The notes beneath the pieces are model-generated. The model did no database searches, was not told where the DNA came from, and was given only the letters and a program-made list of their open reading frames with translations. The position numbers and the translations under genes are program-made. This document shows, in pieces, positions 45,973 to 57,833 of a DNA stretch of 64,000 nt. Positions within the stretch are counted from its first letter, which is position 1, and each line of letters starts with the position of its first letter. The stretch comes from Seiridium cupressi. Taxonomy: Eukaryota; Ascomycota; Sordariomycetes; Amphisphaeriales; Sporocadaceae. The stretch covers positions 124,001 through 188,000 of the forward strand of contig JARVKI010000012.1 in NCBI GenBank assembly GCA_036674765.1, in the 5' to 3' direction.

Positions 45973-46906
45973 CTTAGCGGAAGTTGCAGACCGTTATATC
46001 ATGGCGTCACCAGCAGCTCAATGCCCGGTACTCGTATCCACCTCCATGTACCTCACGTTCGTCCCAGACCAGCTGCCCAGCTCGGCGCGCAAAGCTCTTT
46101 TCGTGTCCCATAAACCCTCTGATAGTATTCATTAAATATTAGAGCCCTCACCGTGGTAATAAGTTGATAATGTTAGGCTGCTGTGTGGCAAGCACCATGT
46201 TGCGTTGATGCATGCGAAGATCGTGAACTTACATGAAGTGAGATCAATGCCGCAGCTCAAGCTCAACAAGCGCGAGCTCTCACAGGTGAAGGTCCAAGCG
46301 TCTTCTAGGGCGTCAAAAACGTCCGAGCACGTGGGTTTAGTGGCTAGAAAGGAGAGATGTAACCCCAAGGCGGGATTTGGCGGTTAGGTACTTGTATCTG
46401 CTCAATGAGGGGCAGTTGCGATCTTCAGGCGTGACCAGCTGCTTGATGCGCCTGCAAGAGCCCCGCGGGCCTTGGGCCTTTATCGTGCGAATGCTGGTTG
46501 ATTCCAAGAACGTCACCAGAGGGTCGATTTCCAGATCATCACTTCTCTTTTCACACCGCGCAAGAGTAGCTGCTACTGAGACCCGCCCTTTCTTGCTTTG
46601 TCCACCTCTTACCGTAAGGAACTTGTTTTGCCTTCCTGTTCGCTGCGTTCTAGACAGCTTCCTTCTTGACTATTTAGACCCGTTGTTTTCACATCTACTT
46701 GCGAGGCGAAGTCACCCGCTAGGAACCCCACCAACGCCGCAAGATCGGGTTATAGCAGTCACCACCACACCAAGAGTCTCTTCTACTCATCAGCTCCTAC
46801 ACAGCTAATCGCTCAGGAGGCTATACATATTACCGTCGCTCTCAGCGCTCGGATCTCGAACCTTGTAGCCTCTTGTCAGCGGAAGGCCCGGCAACTGGTC
46901 GCGAAT
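45973..46906. promoter_or_regulatory. Divergent promoter region, MTC5/UBC13
   Basis: About 930 bp between divergent start codons. A plus-strand open frame of 143 codons (46377-46808) is present but shows no domain and sits in the probable UBC13 5' UTR. No specific binding site is claimed. Confidence 0.45.
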
Positions 46907-47536
46907 ATGGCATTGCCCAAGAGGATAGTCAAGGAGACGGAACGTTTGATGACAGAGCCGTAAGCGATACAGGTTCATACTTCGAGGGTGTAAGGGTGCT
47001 GACTACTTTCCTGTGTAGCGTGCCTGGCATCAGCGCCGTACCTCACGATGACAACCTGCGATACTTTGATGTCGAGATTCATGGCCCGTCAGGCTCTCCA
47101 TATGAGGGTAGGTGGCTTAGTTGAGCGAAAACGTTCGTTGACAATATTTACTGACAGCAAGGCCAGGCGGCAAATTCAAGCTAGAGCTCTTCCTGACGGA
47201 TGACTACCCCATGGTGCCGCCTAAGATTCGCTTCCTTACCAAGATCTACCACCCAAACGTCGACAAGCTAGGCCGTATCTGTCTCGATGTGCTGAAGAGT
47301 AAGGGGCCCTTGAGAATACAGCAATGCCTTCTTAGTATACCCACTAATCATCTACAGACAACTGGTCCCCCGCTCTCCAGATCCGAACAATTCTGCTTTC
47401 TATCCAGGCACTACTCGGCGCTCCTAACCCCGATGACCCTCTCGCAGCCGACGTCGCTAAAAGCTGGAAGGAGGACGAGAACAAGGCCATCGCTACCGCA
47501 AGAGAGTGGACTCAGCAATACGCTACGTCGACTTAG
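46907..47536 (+). CDS. UBC13: Ubc13, ubiquitin-conjugating E2 (K63 chains)
   Basis: Exons are 46907-46959, 47019-47107, 47167-47298 and 47358-47536, giving 150 aa, the usual family length. The sequence begins [15 protein letters not shown] and holds the E2 core: [20 protein letters not shown] with the HPN motif, GRICLDVLK with the active-site Cys, [19 protein letters not shown] and [13 protein letters not shown]. Ubc13 works with the Mms2 variant E2 to build Lys63 ubiquitin chains for post-replication repair and signalling. The acceptor at 47165-47166 (GCCAG) was chosen because it restores SPYEGGKF. After the TAG at 47534-47536 the same frame stays open for 63 codons, described separately. 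Confidence 0.95.
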
Positions 47537-47728
47537 AAGGAGACTCGACTGAAGTCATCAATGAGAAAGTCTCCGGTGCAAGAGTTGGTGGAAGACGAGG
47601 ATGTCACAGCACGTGCTGATCCGGCAGCAACAGCAGACAACTTGATCGTTCTCAGCGATTCCGATGACGACGATGTCCTAGGGACGGAGTTGCTTCTGTA
47701 TGCACAAGGGAAGAGTGGTGGTTTCTGA
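47537..47728 (+). other. In-frame open extension after the UBC13 stop, with a SIM-like motif
   Basis: After the UBC13 TAG the same frame continues for 63 sense codons to TGA at 47726-47728. The predicted tail is mostly charged and disordered but contains DNLIVLSDSDDDD, a textbook SUMO-interaction motif (hydrophobic core, Ser, acidic run). No splice pair that would bypass the stop is obvious. It could be a read-through tail, a tail lost through a recent nonsense change, or chance. Confidence 0.4.
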
Positions 47729-48131
47729 GGAATCCACGTTCTATGCTAATTGAGGCAGCGGGAACTCATTGCACTATGGTATATCATGGACATGGAGGTA
47801 TAGTCGATGGGCGCTTCACAAGATACCGCCAAATGGCACAAACCCCCAGATTTGATTATTTCTAGAAGTTTTCTTCATTCTATCATTCGAGACTGACATA
47901 ATTCATTGATTGCCTTGGGCATTCAAGCTCCTCGTAATGTTGGTCCTCCACCATTCGCTGGCTGCCACTTTCTGTATACAAAGTCGCCTCAGAGTGTGTG
48001 CCAAGGACTGCTGAATGTTCTTGCCAAAGAAGCCTCTCACCTAGTCCGACCTTGCAGCACGCATGCTATAGTGTACAAGCTTACCACAATCTAGGATATC
48101 CTACACATCAGCTCTGACCTTCACATACATC
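47729..48131. other. Convergent intergenic region
   Basis: About 400 bp between the UBC13 region and the ETR1 3' end; presumably 3' UTRs. No gene is seen. Confidence 0.5.
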
Positions 48132-49441
48132 CTACGTCTCCCCAAAAATGAATATGCCTTTGCCCTTCCTGAAACCCTCTAAGGTTCCTTGAACAGCCTC
48201 TCGCAGCGTATTTTCTTCCGTCTCCCAGTCCCACTGGACGTCCACGACCGGTGTGTCCTTGAATTTGCCATCCCTCACCAGCCCCAAAATCTCATTCACT
48301 GTTCTCTCCTTGTCTTTCGTGTTCTGATCCGCCCACCGGCTGAGCCAGAACCCAACAAATTTGATATTCTTGAAGATCAACAGACCAGTTGGAAGCGCTA
48401 CAGGTTGTCGTGACATGCCACCATAGGTGATGAGGCTGGCGTTGGCTCCCAGAGTCTTGGCCATGGTCTGCGCCGACTTGCCGCCTACGCAGTTGAGGCC
48501 TACGTGGATCCCCTCACGGCCGCCGCGCGTCCACTCCTTCACCTTGTCGCGGAACTCACGGCTCTGGAACTCCTCCTCCGTCAACACGTGGTCGGCACCG
48601 AGGTCTGTGAGTTCCTGCCGCAGCTTCTCGGTCTCCTCGGGCGTCTCTCGTGCGCGCACCACATTGATGCTTTTATAGCCCCACAGTCTTCCAAGCTGGA
48701 TTGCTGCTCTTCCGACGCCTGAGTTGGCGCCGTTTTGGATGAACCAGTCGCCTTCCCGGAGCGGCGGGTCGGCATAGTCCCTCAGCATTCTGTATGCCGA
48801 ACACGGGTTGACCGCGACTGTGCCGGCCTGCGTGGGTGTCAGGCCTTCCTTCTCTACTTTCAGCAGGCTCTTGGCCTCGGCTACAGCATGTGTGCGCCAT
48901 GTTCCAAAGCCCGTCTTGGCCGGGATGACCCAGTCACCCCTCTTGATATCGCCGAAATCGTTTGAGGAAGATCCCGACACGACTTCAAAGACGCCTTCGT
49001 TTCCGGGGATTACGGACGGCTCAGAAGTGCCGATCAATGGCGAGAAGGAAGGCTTCACGCCATATGTGCCCTGGATCGTGTTGACGTCTGCCGGGTTTAT
49101 TGGCGAAGCAAGTGCGCGGAGGAGAACGGAGGAGGATGGGAGGGATGACCCGATGGAGTGCGTGTGTACCCTGGTGTCCTGTTAGCTGTCCTACTTCTCG
49201 GAGATTCAACAGAATTGGGGAGAGAAACTGGTGAAAACTCGGCAACTCACCGAAGAACATCGTTGGGCTCGCCAAATTTGCTAAACACCAGAGACTTGGC
49301 CTGTGTATATCCATAGGGCGCCGACTTATATCGACGCTGCGTTAGTGGGGCTGCCGTAACCTTTGCACATGTGGACTGCCACGGGCGGATTGAGTACTTG
49401 GAGAGCACCTCGGTGGTCCTGAGAGGCCTGACGGAAGCCAT
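48132..49441 (-). CDS. ETR1: Mitochondrial trans-2-enoyl-CoA/ACP reductase
   Basis: Exons are 49441-49251 and 49170-48132, giving 409 aa. The N-terminal 45 residues are basic, Ser-rich and without acidic clusters, fitting a mitochondrial presequence. The MDR-family reductase core follows: SPINPADVNTIQGTYG with the catalytic Tyr, the cofactor motif DWFIQNGANSGVGRAAIQLG, GLNCVGGKSAQTMAKTLG and ITYGGMSRQPVALPTGLLIF. This is the Etr1/MECR enzyme, which performs the last reduction of mitochondrial type II fatty acid synthesis and so supports lipoic acid production and respiration. The intron (GTGAGT, CCAG) has a GCTAAC branch site. Confidence 0.95.
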
Positions 49442-50643
49442 TGTCACCGACCAAATGCAGTGTGATATTCCGTGTAGAGTATCTGCGCGGCGTGCGGATT
49501 CCTAGCTAAGGTGGTCTGCTATCAAGCGAGTTGTAAAAGTGTAGGTAGTCCCGGAGCTTGACAAGCGTTTAGTCGGCAGCAGCTCGGCAATGACGTTAGT
49601 TTACAGAATTGTGGCTACGCTAGCCGCAGCTCTTATGCATCCACACCAACGGCACGGGCTCTAATTGGGCAGAGCTTGACTCTGCGTACCTGAAGCTGAT
49701 GTACATTAGTTGACCTCCTTTTGACCGGTTCATAGGTGTGGCATGCAGTGGCGGCGTAACTTTCTTCTGCCGACGACACGTGCAGATTGACATCAATGGC
49801 CTAGAGACTGCAATGGCCCGTCTGATTGAAAATAGCCTGCTTGGGGGAGTCCGCAGTGGAGCATAACTGAGAATGTCTGACAGTATAGGACTTGAGAGAA
49901 TCGGTAATACAAGCCCATCACGCGTTCATGGGGCATGATAGAGGCGCATTCTTTTCTGCATTCAGGGCATATCCCTTTCCACACATCAGTCGATGCTCCA
50001 GTTCCATAGGTAGTGATGAATTTCCAACAAAAAATAAACAATACGTCGCTTGCTTCTCATATCCCATGAGCACGTAGGAGTAGACGTCAATGAATGAAGC
50101 TCATCTTGCTCATCCCCCAGTTTTCTCCCCTTCTCCTCAGCTATCCTTGATCGCTTCAGTACTCGTCCACCTCCGCCATTACTAGCTGATGAGCAGATTG
50201 TTCAATTGTTCTGCAGTTCCATCTCGCTCTCTTTGCCCACGAACAGATGTACACAACATTTGACTGCTACAATAGCTGTACATGAGCCTGTTTCTGGCTC
50301 CGTAGATCCTTGTGATATAACACATATGAACGTTAAGGGGGTAGTTGTGTTGGTCCGATTTGAGAAACAATAATAAAAGAAGAAGAAAACGAATAATTAG
50401 AAAACGACGTTGTATGTCAATGAATGAGCTCACGAGTGAGCTGGGTATCAAATCTGCCACTTCTCATCATCTCGCCAGAATATTCGTGTATGCAAAGCTT
50501 GGATCGTAGAAGAGTTGATCCCGCCGTGCTAAACAAGCACAAAACAATTCCCGACTTGAGCCGAGATCCGCGTCGGTGGTTGATCGCGAAGGGCTGCCTC
50601 AGGCCATATGGTTTGGTCACATGACGGAGGCACTGTAGAAGCT
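49442..50643. other. Intergenic region, no gene seen
   Basis: About 1.2 kb between the ETR1 start and the 3' end of the next minus-strand gene. Only short frames; A-rich stretches near 50370-50400. Confidence 0.5.
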
Positions 50644-51315
50644 CTACTTGATCCCCTTGAACAGATCATCCCCTATTGCCGTATCGACCTTGGTCTCCCA
50701 TTTGCTCAGCTCGGGGATCATCGGCGGCGGGGGCTCCTTCTTCTCCACCTTTACTTCCTCGAACTGCTGTACGCTATTTCGTTTTGAATTCGTATCGCTG
50801 GAACGGAGACGTCGGAACCATCCACTACCACGTTTAGCCTTGCGCTCCTCGGCCATTACACTCGCCGTACGACTCGGGGGTCTAGAAACTCCTTGCCCGC
50901 CCACCGAGGACTGCTCATCATATGTGCTGTTAAGGAGATTTTTGCTCAAGTACCGTCGTAAACTGCCGCGACTTGAGTAAGTCGGCGAAGCAGGGCCCTG
51001 TTCAGCAGAACGTTTCAATCCTGCCACTGTTGAGGTCGTAGTGTCCGACTTGGGCGATGTGTCGGAGCCATTGACGTGCCCATTGGTCGTGGCAGCGGCC
51101 TCCTTTGGCGGCACGCTCTCTGGCGGCGGCGTCTGGGGCGGTGTTGGAACCTCCTGAACTGGCGACGGAAGGGGCGGTGGGATGCTGGTGCCTTCAGTGA
51201 GAGAGCCGAACTGGAAGTTCAGCGCAGGTAGCTCGAAGCGCTTTGAAGGCTTTGAGGGCTTCGCTGGCTGCGTGGCCGCGTGGCCGTCGGGTCTGGGGGT
51301 CGTCTTGGGCATCAT
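50644..51315 (-). CDS. Small Ser/Pro-rich protein of unknown function
   Basis: One exon of 223 aa. I do not recognise a domain. The N-terminal half is Pro/Thr/Ser-rich and low in complexity. The C-terminal half has denser, more conserved-looking elements: SRGSLRRYLSKNLLNSTYDE, SRPPSRTASVMAEERKAKRG, SGWFRRLRS and a final IPELSKWETKVD ... DDLFKGIK. The basic-aromatic GWFRRLR patch suggests a membrane- or partner-binding helix, but this is a guess. Two adjacent ATGs open the frame. Coding status rests on the long frame and non-repetitive C-terminal half. Confidence 0.7.
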   Translation of the reverse strand: MMPKTTPRPDGHAATQPAKPSKPSKRFELPALNFQFGSLTEGTSIPPPLPSPVQEVPTPPQTPPPESVPPKEAAATTNGHVNGSDTSPKSDTTTSTVAGLKRSAEQGPASPTYSSRGSLRRYLSKNLLNSTYDEQSSVGGQGVSRPPSRTASVMAEERKAKRGSGWFRRLRSSDTNSKRNSVQQFEEVKVEKKEPPPPMIPELSKWETKVDTAIGDDLFKGIK

Positions 51316-54213
51316 GGCTTCAGAATCAATGATTGCATGTAGTCGTACAATTAGAACTGGGTGAGACTGAAGATAGCAAGCAAGATTGGTGACACCTGAA
51401 GGAGGAATCGGGCGCGGTCAGTCTAGCGCACGGGTCTGCGGGTTCCTAGCAGGGCTCGTATCGAAACGAGAAGGATCTCGTTCTGCTGGCTGCCGATCTG
51501 TTGGTCAGGGCAGAGACGATACAGCAGATGCCCACAGATGCCTCTTCAAAGTCGAAGAATACAGCAGAGGTGTTGCCCGACAAGAGAGTTGTTTGTCCGA
51601 CGAAATGAGCCCAGGCCAGAGAAACGTTTGCAACGGCCAACGGGTCTGAGCAATGAGAAGCAGAGAGAAGGGAAGAGGTGGTGGTGGCGCGCGTGGGTTG
51701 CTCTTTTAGGTGGAGAGCCTGGGCAGACTTGGGACAGGGTCCAATAGTGGTTAGTGGCTGGGGATCCGAAATCGCGTGTAACGCTTGAGAAAGGCTCAGG
51801 ACGGGTTTAAGTTTGCAAATATGAGCAAGTAAGGGCTCCCCGCGTGTTCGCTGGTGTTACGGAGGAGCTGGTCCAATGGCCCGGGGACAGACATTCGAGG
51901 GCAAAGGTCGCCCGCTCTGCGTTCGGTATCGATTGTATGTAGCGTTGGAGTCACTTGGAGTTTGTAGATCTCGAATGGAGATGGGGGCTGTTGGGCTCCT
52001 GCGAAGACCCTGGGAGACGTGCAGGAGGTGGGGAATGGAGAAGGAGTTGGTCGCCCAAAGCAGTAACCCCCCATAGACGTGCGTGAATGGCTGATGGCAA
52101 GATCTCGGCCTCTAACGTAGCGTCGCTCAAACAGCTGCAAGAATTGGATGCTGGGCTAACATAGCACGGGTCGGCACAGGATCAACTGCTTTACGACCTG
52201 ATCGAGCACCAAGCCTAGCACCGAAGCACAAACTGAACACTACTAAACAACAGTCCGCCTTCAGCTGCGCAAGTCATCAAGGCCCAGGACCCCAAGACCC
52301 GACCATGGGAAGGTATATGCGAGTGACACCGACCAGACAAACGAATTTCGCAGCTACCAACCGAGGCCGTCACTGACTCTTGCAAGCCCTGGTGCTCCCA
52401 CGAGTTTGGCCGTTTTGGGCTTTTGAAGTTGCTAGAGGCCTGGGTCCGTCAGTTGTTAGTTCACCATATGGGCTTAGCCTCTATGAAATGAGAGACTATC
52501 AACGGCCCTTATTTTAGCCCTCTTGCCATTCCCTACGAGGTATCGCCAACTGTCGCAATTCTGTGCCTTGGAATAGCAGATTGCGATGGAGCCATGGTAG
52601 CGTGCACCTGGTATCTTGAGTTGTTCTGACTCCTGAGTAATATTTCGCGGTGCTTATGCAACCTGCTCCTCCTCATTCCTGGTCTCGACGTGCCGGACCA
52701 TCCCCCAGCGGAGGCGATGTGGGAAACTCGCCTAGATTACCTGGTCTCGCCAGTAGTGGAGCATCGGCCGTTAGTCGCGATTGATAAATTGCACGAGCCG
52801 TCCCATGCTCTCTGTATCGGACAAACAGCGAAAGAGTTCAACCAGTGACGATGCTGTTCTCTGCCTTCAGTGACGGCAAATATCGCTTCTACATGGCTCC
52901 CGTCCTCGGTAACTATGAACCCCCCCGCCCCCCACCTGGCAGTACTTTTCACGCTACTGCAGGGGAAGACCAATGTCAGCTTTCAGATGCAGTGCCACAG
53001 CTTCGCCAGATTGAATCTCTGGCCCACGCTACGGGGCTTGGGTCCTGCAGAGGACCAACAGATGGGCTGCCGATAGTTGTCCGAGCATATCATGTAAGGA
53101 CAAGGTCAATCTAAGTAGGGCCCTGTAGATCCTGGCAGTTGCCTCACTGTTTACAGCCTCGCGACCAATTTTGGACAAACCCTTCTTTTCAGTTCTGGCT
53201 GACAATTATGATGAAGCTAAGCGTTGTATTCGTGGCTGGCCTTAACTCAAGTTAGTGCTGAAATGATCATGACCACTGGAATCATAGTATACACACAAAG
53301 TCTATTTCCCGAGACCTGTGTACCCTCGGCGCCGTTCTACTTGCAGGTATATGTGCAACGTCTCGATTCTTGGTGAGACATGTAGCAGTGTTACGTTCTT
53401 CACATCGCGCTCAAGCACACTATCGCTCAAACACTTCCACGTGCAGCGGCTTTTTAATGAACGGGTTAACAGCCATGTGCTGAACCTGTGAATTCAATTT
53501 CAAGCGCCGAGCGTGCTTGTATCTTGACTTCCCATCTCGGTGTACTATAGGAAAGGATGATAATTCCTACAAAGGAAAGCATACATATAATACTCCTTAC
53601 CTCGTTGCCTGCGCCTATTTGCCGGTGGCAACAATGCCATGTTCTAGCTCAGCCAGCCGATACTGGGTTACAAAAGGGGTCAGCATTCGCATACTCATCA
53701 AGCAGATGATGAAACAGGCCCATATCGCTGTGTACAAGCTTAAGGAATACTGGACGTGTTTATAACTCACATACCATGCCAGGCTATTCAGTCGTTCAAA
53801 GAAGACGTAAGAATGCGGATTCCTGTATTGGCTACGACTATAGCGTTTAGGCTCTAGATGGCATACTCGTAATCCTGGGTTTTCATAGATGTGCGAAAGA
53901 GAAAGAAAACTCTATTTCTGTGACTAGTCTCGAGATTATGGCAATCCTCTTGTCCTCGAGAGTGACCCTGGGATGGGCTTAAATCACGCCGATGAATACT
54001 AGCACTATTTTGTAATGGGAATGCATTGTGAACTCAACGTTTAGAAGCATAGCAGCTTTAATCTGTAAGTCATCGCATCAACCATCCTTGACTCTGTCCC
54101 CACCCGCATCCGCCATCCACAGCAATTAGACTCAACCCACATTACGGGAAAGCAAAGGAACAGTCCAGCGCCATTCATGCTCCCTAAACCTCTCATCGCC
54201 TGGTACTGGAAGT
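51316..54213. other. Long gene-free region
   Basis: About 2.9 kb with only short frames on both strands and no recognisable domain, RNA or tandem repeat. The right part may hold the 3' UTR of the secreted Cys-rich gene. Species-specific genes without homologs cannot be excluded. Confidence 0.45.
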
Positions 54214-55385
54214 TCAGTAACGCTGGGCCGTATTCGTGGTGGAGATCAAGGTCGAGGTCGAGCAAGTTTGACCAACGGTACGTAGCGTGACCGTTTGGTC
54301 GTCATCCTGACGGGGATCGAGGGTGATCGTGCGACCAGTAGGTATTAAGTTGGTCTCGGACTCCGTGCAGGTAGAATTGGGTGTCGCAGAGTGTCCCTGA
54401 GTGGCCGCTGAAGTAGTCTGGGCGGAAAGTGTATGTGTGTAAGGAGTAGGCTCGTCGCCGTAACCAGGCGGCGGTGGCGGCAGGGAAGTTATCCCAACAC
54501 TTGTCTCGGTTGAATAGCTGGATGTGCATGAAGACGATGCGGTACTTCCGGTCTCAGCTGCCGCGGTGCCCGTGGTGAAGTAGAGGGTTGTCGACCCTGT
54601 AAATGAGGTGATTGTGTTGGTAGAGCACACCTCGAGCCCGGTATCACAAATAGACGTTAACCAAGTGATTGTATGCTCTGCCTCTCGAGTAGGATCAGGA
54701 GTAGGCAGAATTGGAGTGATACCCGGGACACGAACGGTAGTGAAGTTTGGTTCGCAAAGACATTCAGCATGACACGTACTCTGGAGTGTAAAGGGAAGCT
54801 CGCAGATTAGTGTGCCATCAAGTTTGCATGCGCAATACTTTTGACAGACGGGAGTATTGCAGTGCAAGCCGTCGTCTGTAGGCTCAGGTTTCACCGGGGT
54901 GCAGTTGCTGCTAGGATAGGTATCGAGAAAGGTAGTAGAGGGGGGTGAAGTAGTGGAAGTAACAGCAGAACTGAAAACAGCAGGCGCAGAATAAAATGGG
55001 CTACCGGTCCCCGTTCCTGTTCCTGCTAGTCTAGTGCCAGTTATCGTACCGGTAGGGTAAGGAATGTCAGGATCGGAATACTGCCAAGTCATTGAGGTAC
55101 CCGGCTGAAGAGGGGTGTGGTGAGTCGAGGTACCGTAGGTAGTGACATTGATGAAGGTCGAAACAGCCGTGGTTGAAGCAGTTCCAGGGGATAAACTGGC
55201 AAGAGAAGTGACGGTACTGTTGTAGCCGGTGATGTGATCGCCGTATTGCTTGTTCCAGGGAGTTAAAGGGCCTGCCGAAACTGAAATAGGCAGAGTAATG
55301 AGGACGACAACGGGAAGCTAGAAGGAGCTATCAGTCAAATAACGATGGAGTGCGTGCATTGCAGCTATGGGAAACTCACACGCAT
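54214..55385 (-). CDS. Secreted Ser/Thr-rich protein with a cysteine-rich core
   Basis: Exons are 55385-55380 (6 nt: ATG CGT) and 55317-54214, giving 369 aa. The joined N-terminus MRLPVVVLITLPISVSA is a good signal peptide, which supports the six-base first exon; an in-frame stop just upstream rules out a longer start. Ser/Thr-rich and Gly-Thr repeats (GTGTGTG) surround a compact cysteine-rich segment at about 135-190 (GLHCNTPVCQKYCACKLDG, CELPF, STCHAECLCEP). More Ser/Thr tracts and a Pro-rich patch follow. No GPI tail is evident. I do not recognise the family; it could be a cell-wall protein or a secreted effector-like protein. Confidence 0.7.
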
Positions 55386-56412
55386 CTTGCCAACTTTGAG
55401 TGTTTGGAGCTGTCACGATGGTCGGTCGGCAGGTTTGATTTGATGGTATCGAAGAGGAGGTGATGGAGATGAGGATGAAATAAAGGGAAGAAGTTTCGGA
55501 AAGTGTCAGAATGTGCTGTTGAAATAGTTCGAGGGTGGCTTCCACCAACGGGATCTAGAACAACCTTTCTGGACAACATTGTGAACCGCTAAGTTGAACC
55601 TGGAGCCTAGATGGTAGATTCCAGGGCAAGATCTGTCGCGATGATCGGACGAAGGATGCGTGACCGTCGAGAGCAGCAGCTCATTAGATAATAACATCTG
55701 AAGAAACCTATCGATTTGTCCCGCCATCCCAAGGAACAAGTTTGCATTGCATCACCCTTCCCACGAGCCGATAAGCGATATTGGGCCGCTTGGTAAACCA
55801 GAATACCCCATCGAGGAGCTTGCTCACATCGAATGAATGTTTGAGTGCGTGCCAATAATGGACTCTCCGATGTTTGGGTACTTCAATCTCCAAAGTTGTT
55901 AACAAGCATACGAAAACTGGTCAAAGCGTGGATTCCCAATGTCTTTCGATCTTCCGTCTTCGAACTATATTTTATCATGTCGTGCGAAGTCTTGTACGTG
56001 CCCAAATGCCGACAAGTGGTATTCCCTCGCTTGATGTCATGATGTTTGACTTGAATTATAACTGCTCAGGTCACATCCCCCCATTCAAGAAATATATGAC
56101 CAGGATAACAATAAACTTGTGTCTACATCACTGGATTGGGAAGTATAAGAGAAATATTCTGTGGTAAGCAAGTAGGTTGTCATTTTGCTATAAACGCGGG
56201 CCCCGTTCATCATACTCCCTTGGGGGAAATTCAATGGCCCGGGTTCATAGACTGTCATTACAGTATCACTGAGACATTCACCCGCTCCCACACATTAATA
56301 AACAGCTCGAGGAATATCGTTTGCTAATCTTGGAGCCTTTCCTTTGGCAGCTTATTCTGATTGGACCTTCGCTGTAAGCTGGCTAGCTGGCCTTACTCGC
56401 GCCGGCGGGCCT
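55386..56412. other. Intergenic region, no gene seen
   Basis: About 1 kb upstream of the secreted Cys-rich gene; its promoter is presumably here. Short frames only. Confidence 0.5.
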
Positions 56413-57409
56413 CTACTTCTTCAAGATCGACAGGTCGATTCTGTCATGATCAATGTGGGTCTGGGTAACGGATATGAAGTCTGAAATGAGCTTGTCCAGT
56501 AAGTTGAAACTCGTGCCCTCACGAACGAAACCCCGCAGAATCTCAGTCTTGTCCCCTCGGGTGACAAAGCATAGTCGGGAATGATCCGCTGACGCGCCCG
56601 CATGAGCAGAGAGACTGACTCCTGTTGGATGTGAGTGAATGCCGTCCTTCCTAAACTCGTTATTCTGTCGAAATGAAAGAACTGGGAGTCCCGCAACATA
56701 AACAGCCGAGGTCTGGTTCTCATTGACCAATACCGCCTGCTTTGCATCCCCTAAAATACACCGGCTAGGAGCCTTGCGGTGGATATCCGTTACGCATATG
56801 TATCATTCAGTGGCCTCGAGACCCTTGGACAGGACACGGGCATTGGCAAGGCAGTTCTCCATAAGTCTTTGGTATCCCTTGAAACCAGGATGAATTGGAC
56901 TATAATGCTTAACTTTGCAGAATCGGACAGAACTCACGCACCACGTCGAATTAGCGTCCGAACTTCTCAAGTGCTACTTGGGGATTGGTTCCCATGATAC
57001 CATTCGGCCTTGACGTATCCTTGCCCTCAGTTCGACGGTGTTCTAGCCAACGTCACTTCATGGCAAGGCCACCTAGGTGGACAGCTTCAGAAGAACAAGT
57101 TGTAGCGGATCCAGTCGCTTTCTTAGCCTTTTGAGCGCCTCAAATATGCGTGTGAGACTGCCGATGTACCGCTCGTGGATAGCCACCACAGCAGGGTACT
57201 AGCTATTATCGGCTATATTCTTCGACGGATTCTCGCTCATCAGGTGAGTCGCACTGGGTTCCATATAAGTGTTGACGAAGCTGAGCCTTGTTAGCAATTA
57301 TCCCCTCGCCGAGAAAACATAGCTTCACCTAGCAAGATTGAGGTTCGGTTCACCCTCAAGACCGAGCTCATCGCAAAGCAGTTAATAGACGGCACCAGAA
57401 AGGGCGATC
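56413..57409 (-). pseudogene. Decayed glutamate decarboxylase with internal deletion
   Basis: Read on the minus strand, pieces appear in the order of glutamate decarboxylase. These are DELGLEGEPNLNLA, an intron-like gap with a kept TGCTAAC branch site, then SFVNTYMEPSATHLMSEN near 57290; YPAVVAIHERYIGSLTRIFE; SSEAVHLGGLAMK near 57090; EGKDTSRPNGIMGTN and PQVALEKFGR near 57000; HPGFKGYQRLMENCLANAR near 56880; SESVSLLMRARQRIIPDYAL-like sequence in a shifted frame; and EILRGFVREGTSFNLLDKLI with a natural TAG end. In-frame stops and several frameshifts interrupt it. The middle third, including the lysine that binds pyridoxal phosphate, is missing between the KFGR and HPGF pieces. It cannot be functional. 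Confidence 0.9.
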
Positions 57410-57833
57410 ATTGCACACCACAAATGTTGAAGTCTCGAGATACCGGAGCAAAGGTACCCGCTTCGACATATCAAGAAGACCCGGGGAGAATGGTCGACAT
57501 GTCTAACTAATAAAAGTCCGAGCACAAAAATGTCGCGACATGTAAGGTACTGGATCAGGTGTGGCTAAGCCTATTTTCTGTAATTCAACACCCTTGCTTG
57601 GTTTAATTTATCCGTAATAAGAGTGGCCGCTCCGATACGTGCTGTTGATGGGGAGTCATGCAATTGTGGTTGCTCGATTCAAAGTATATACCATGCCACG
57701 ATCAAGAACGCTAGGGTCTGTGACTCATAAATTTAGACCACCCACCCAGGGATATTATGGGAGCGTTTCCTCAAGCTGGTATGCCCAGAGGAACGAGCAC
57801 TTACAAGTTCGCTACGGGTGCACAAGTTGGCTA
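57410..57833. other. Short intergenic region between the GAD relic and VPS34
   Basis: About 420 bp with no recognisable gene; includes the presumed VPS34 3' UTR and possibly the decayed 5' end of the glutamate decarboxylase relic. Confidence 0.45.

Noticed and set aside
46377..46808. 143-codon plus-strand frame before UBC13
   Set aside because: No domain, odd composition, and its position fits the UBC13 5' UTR.
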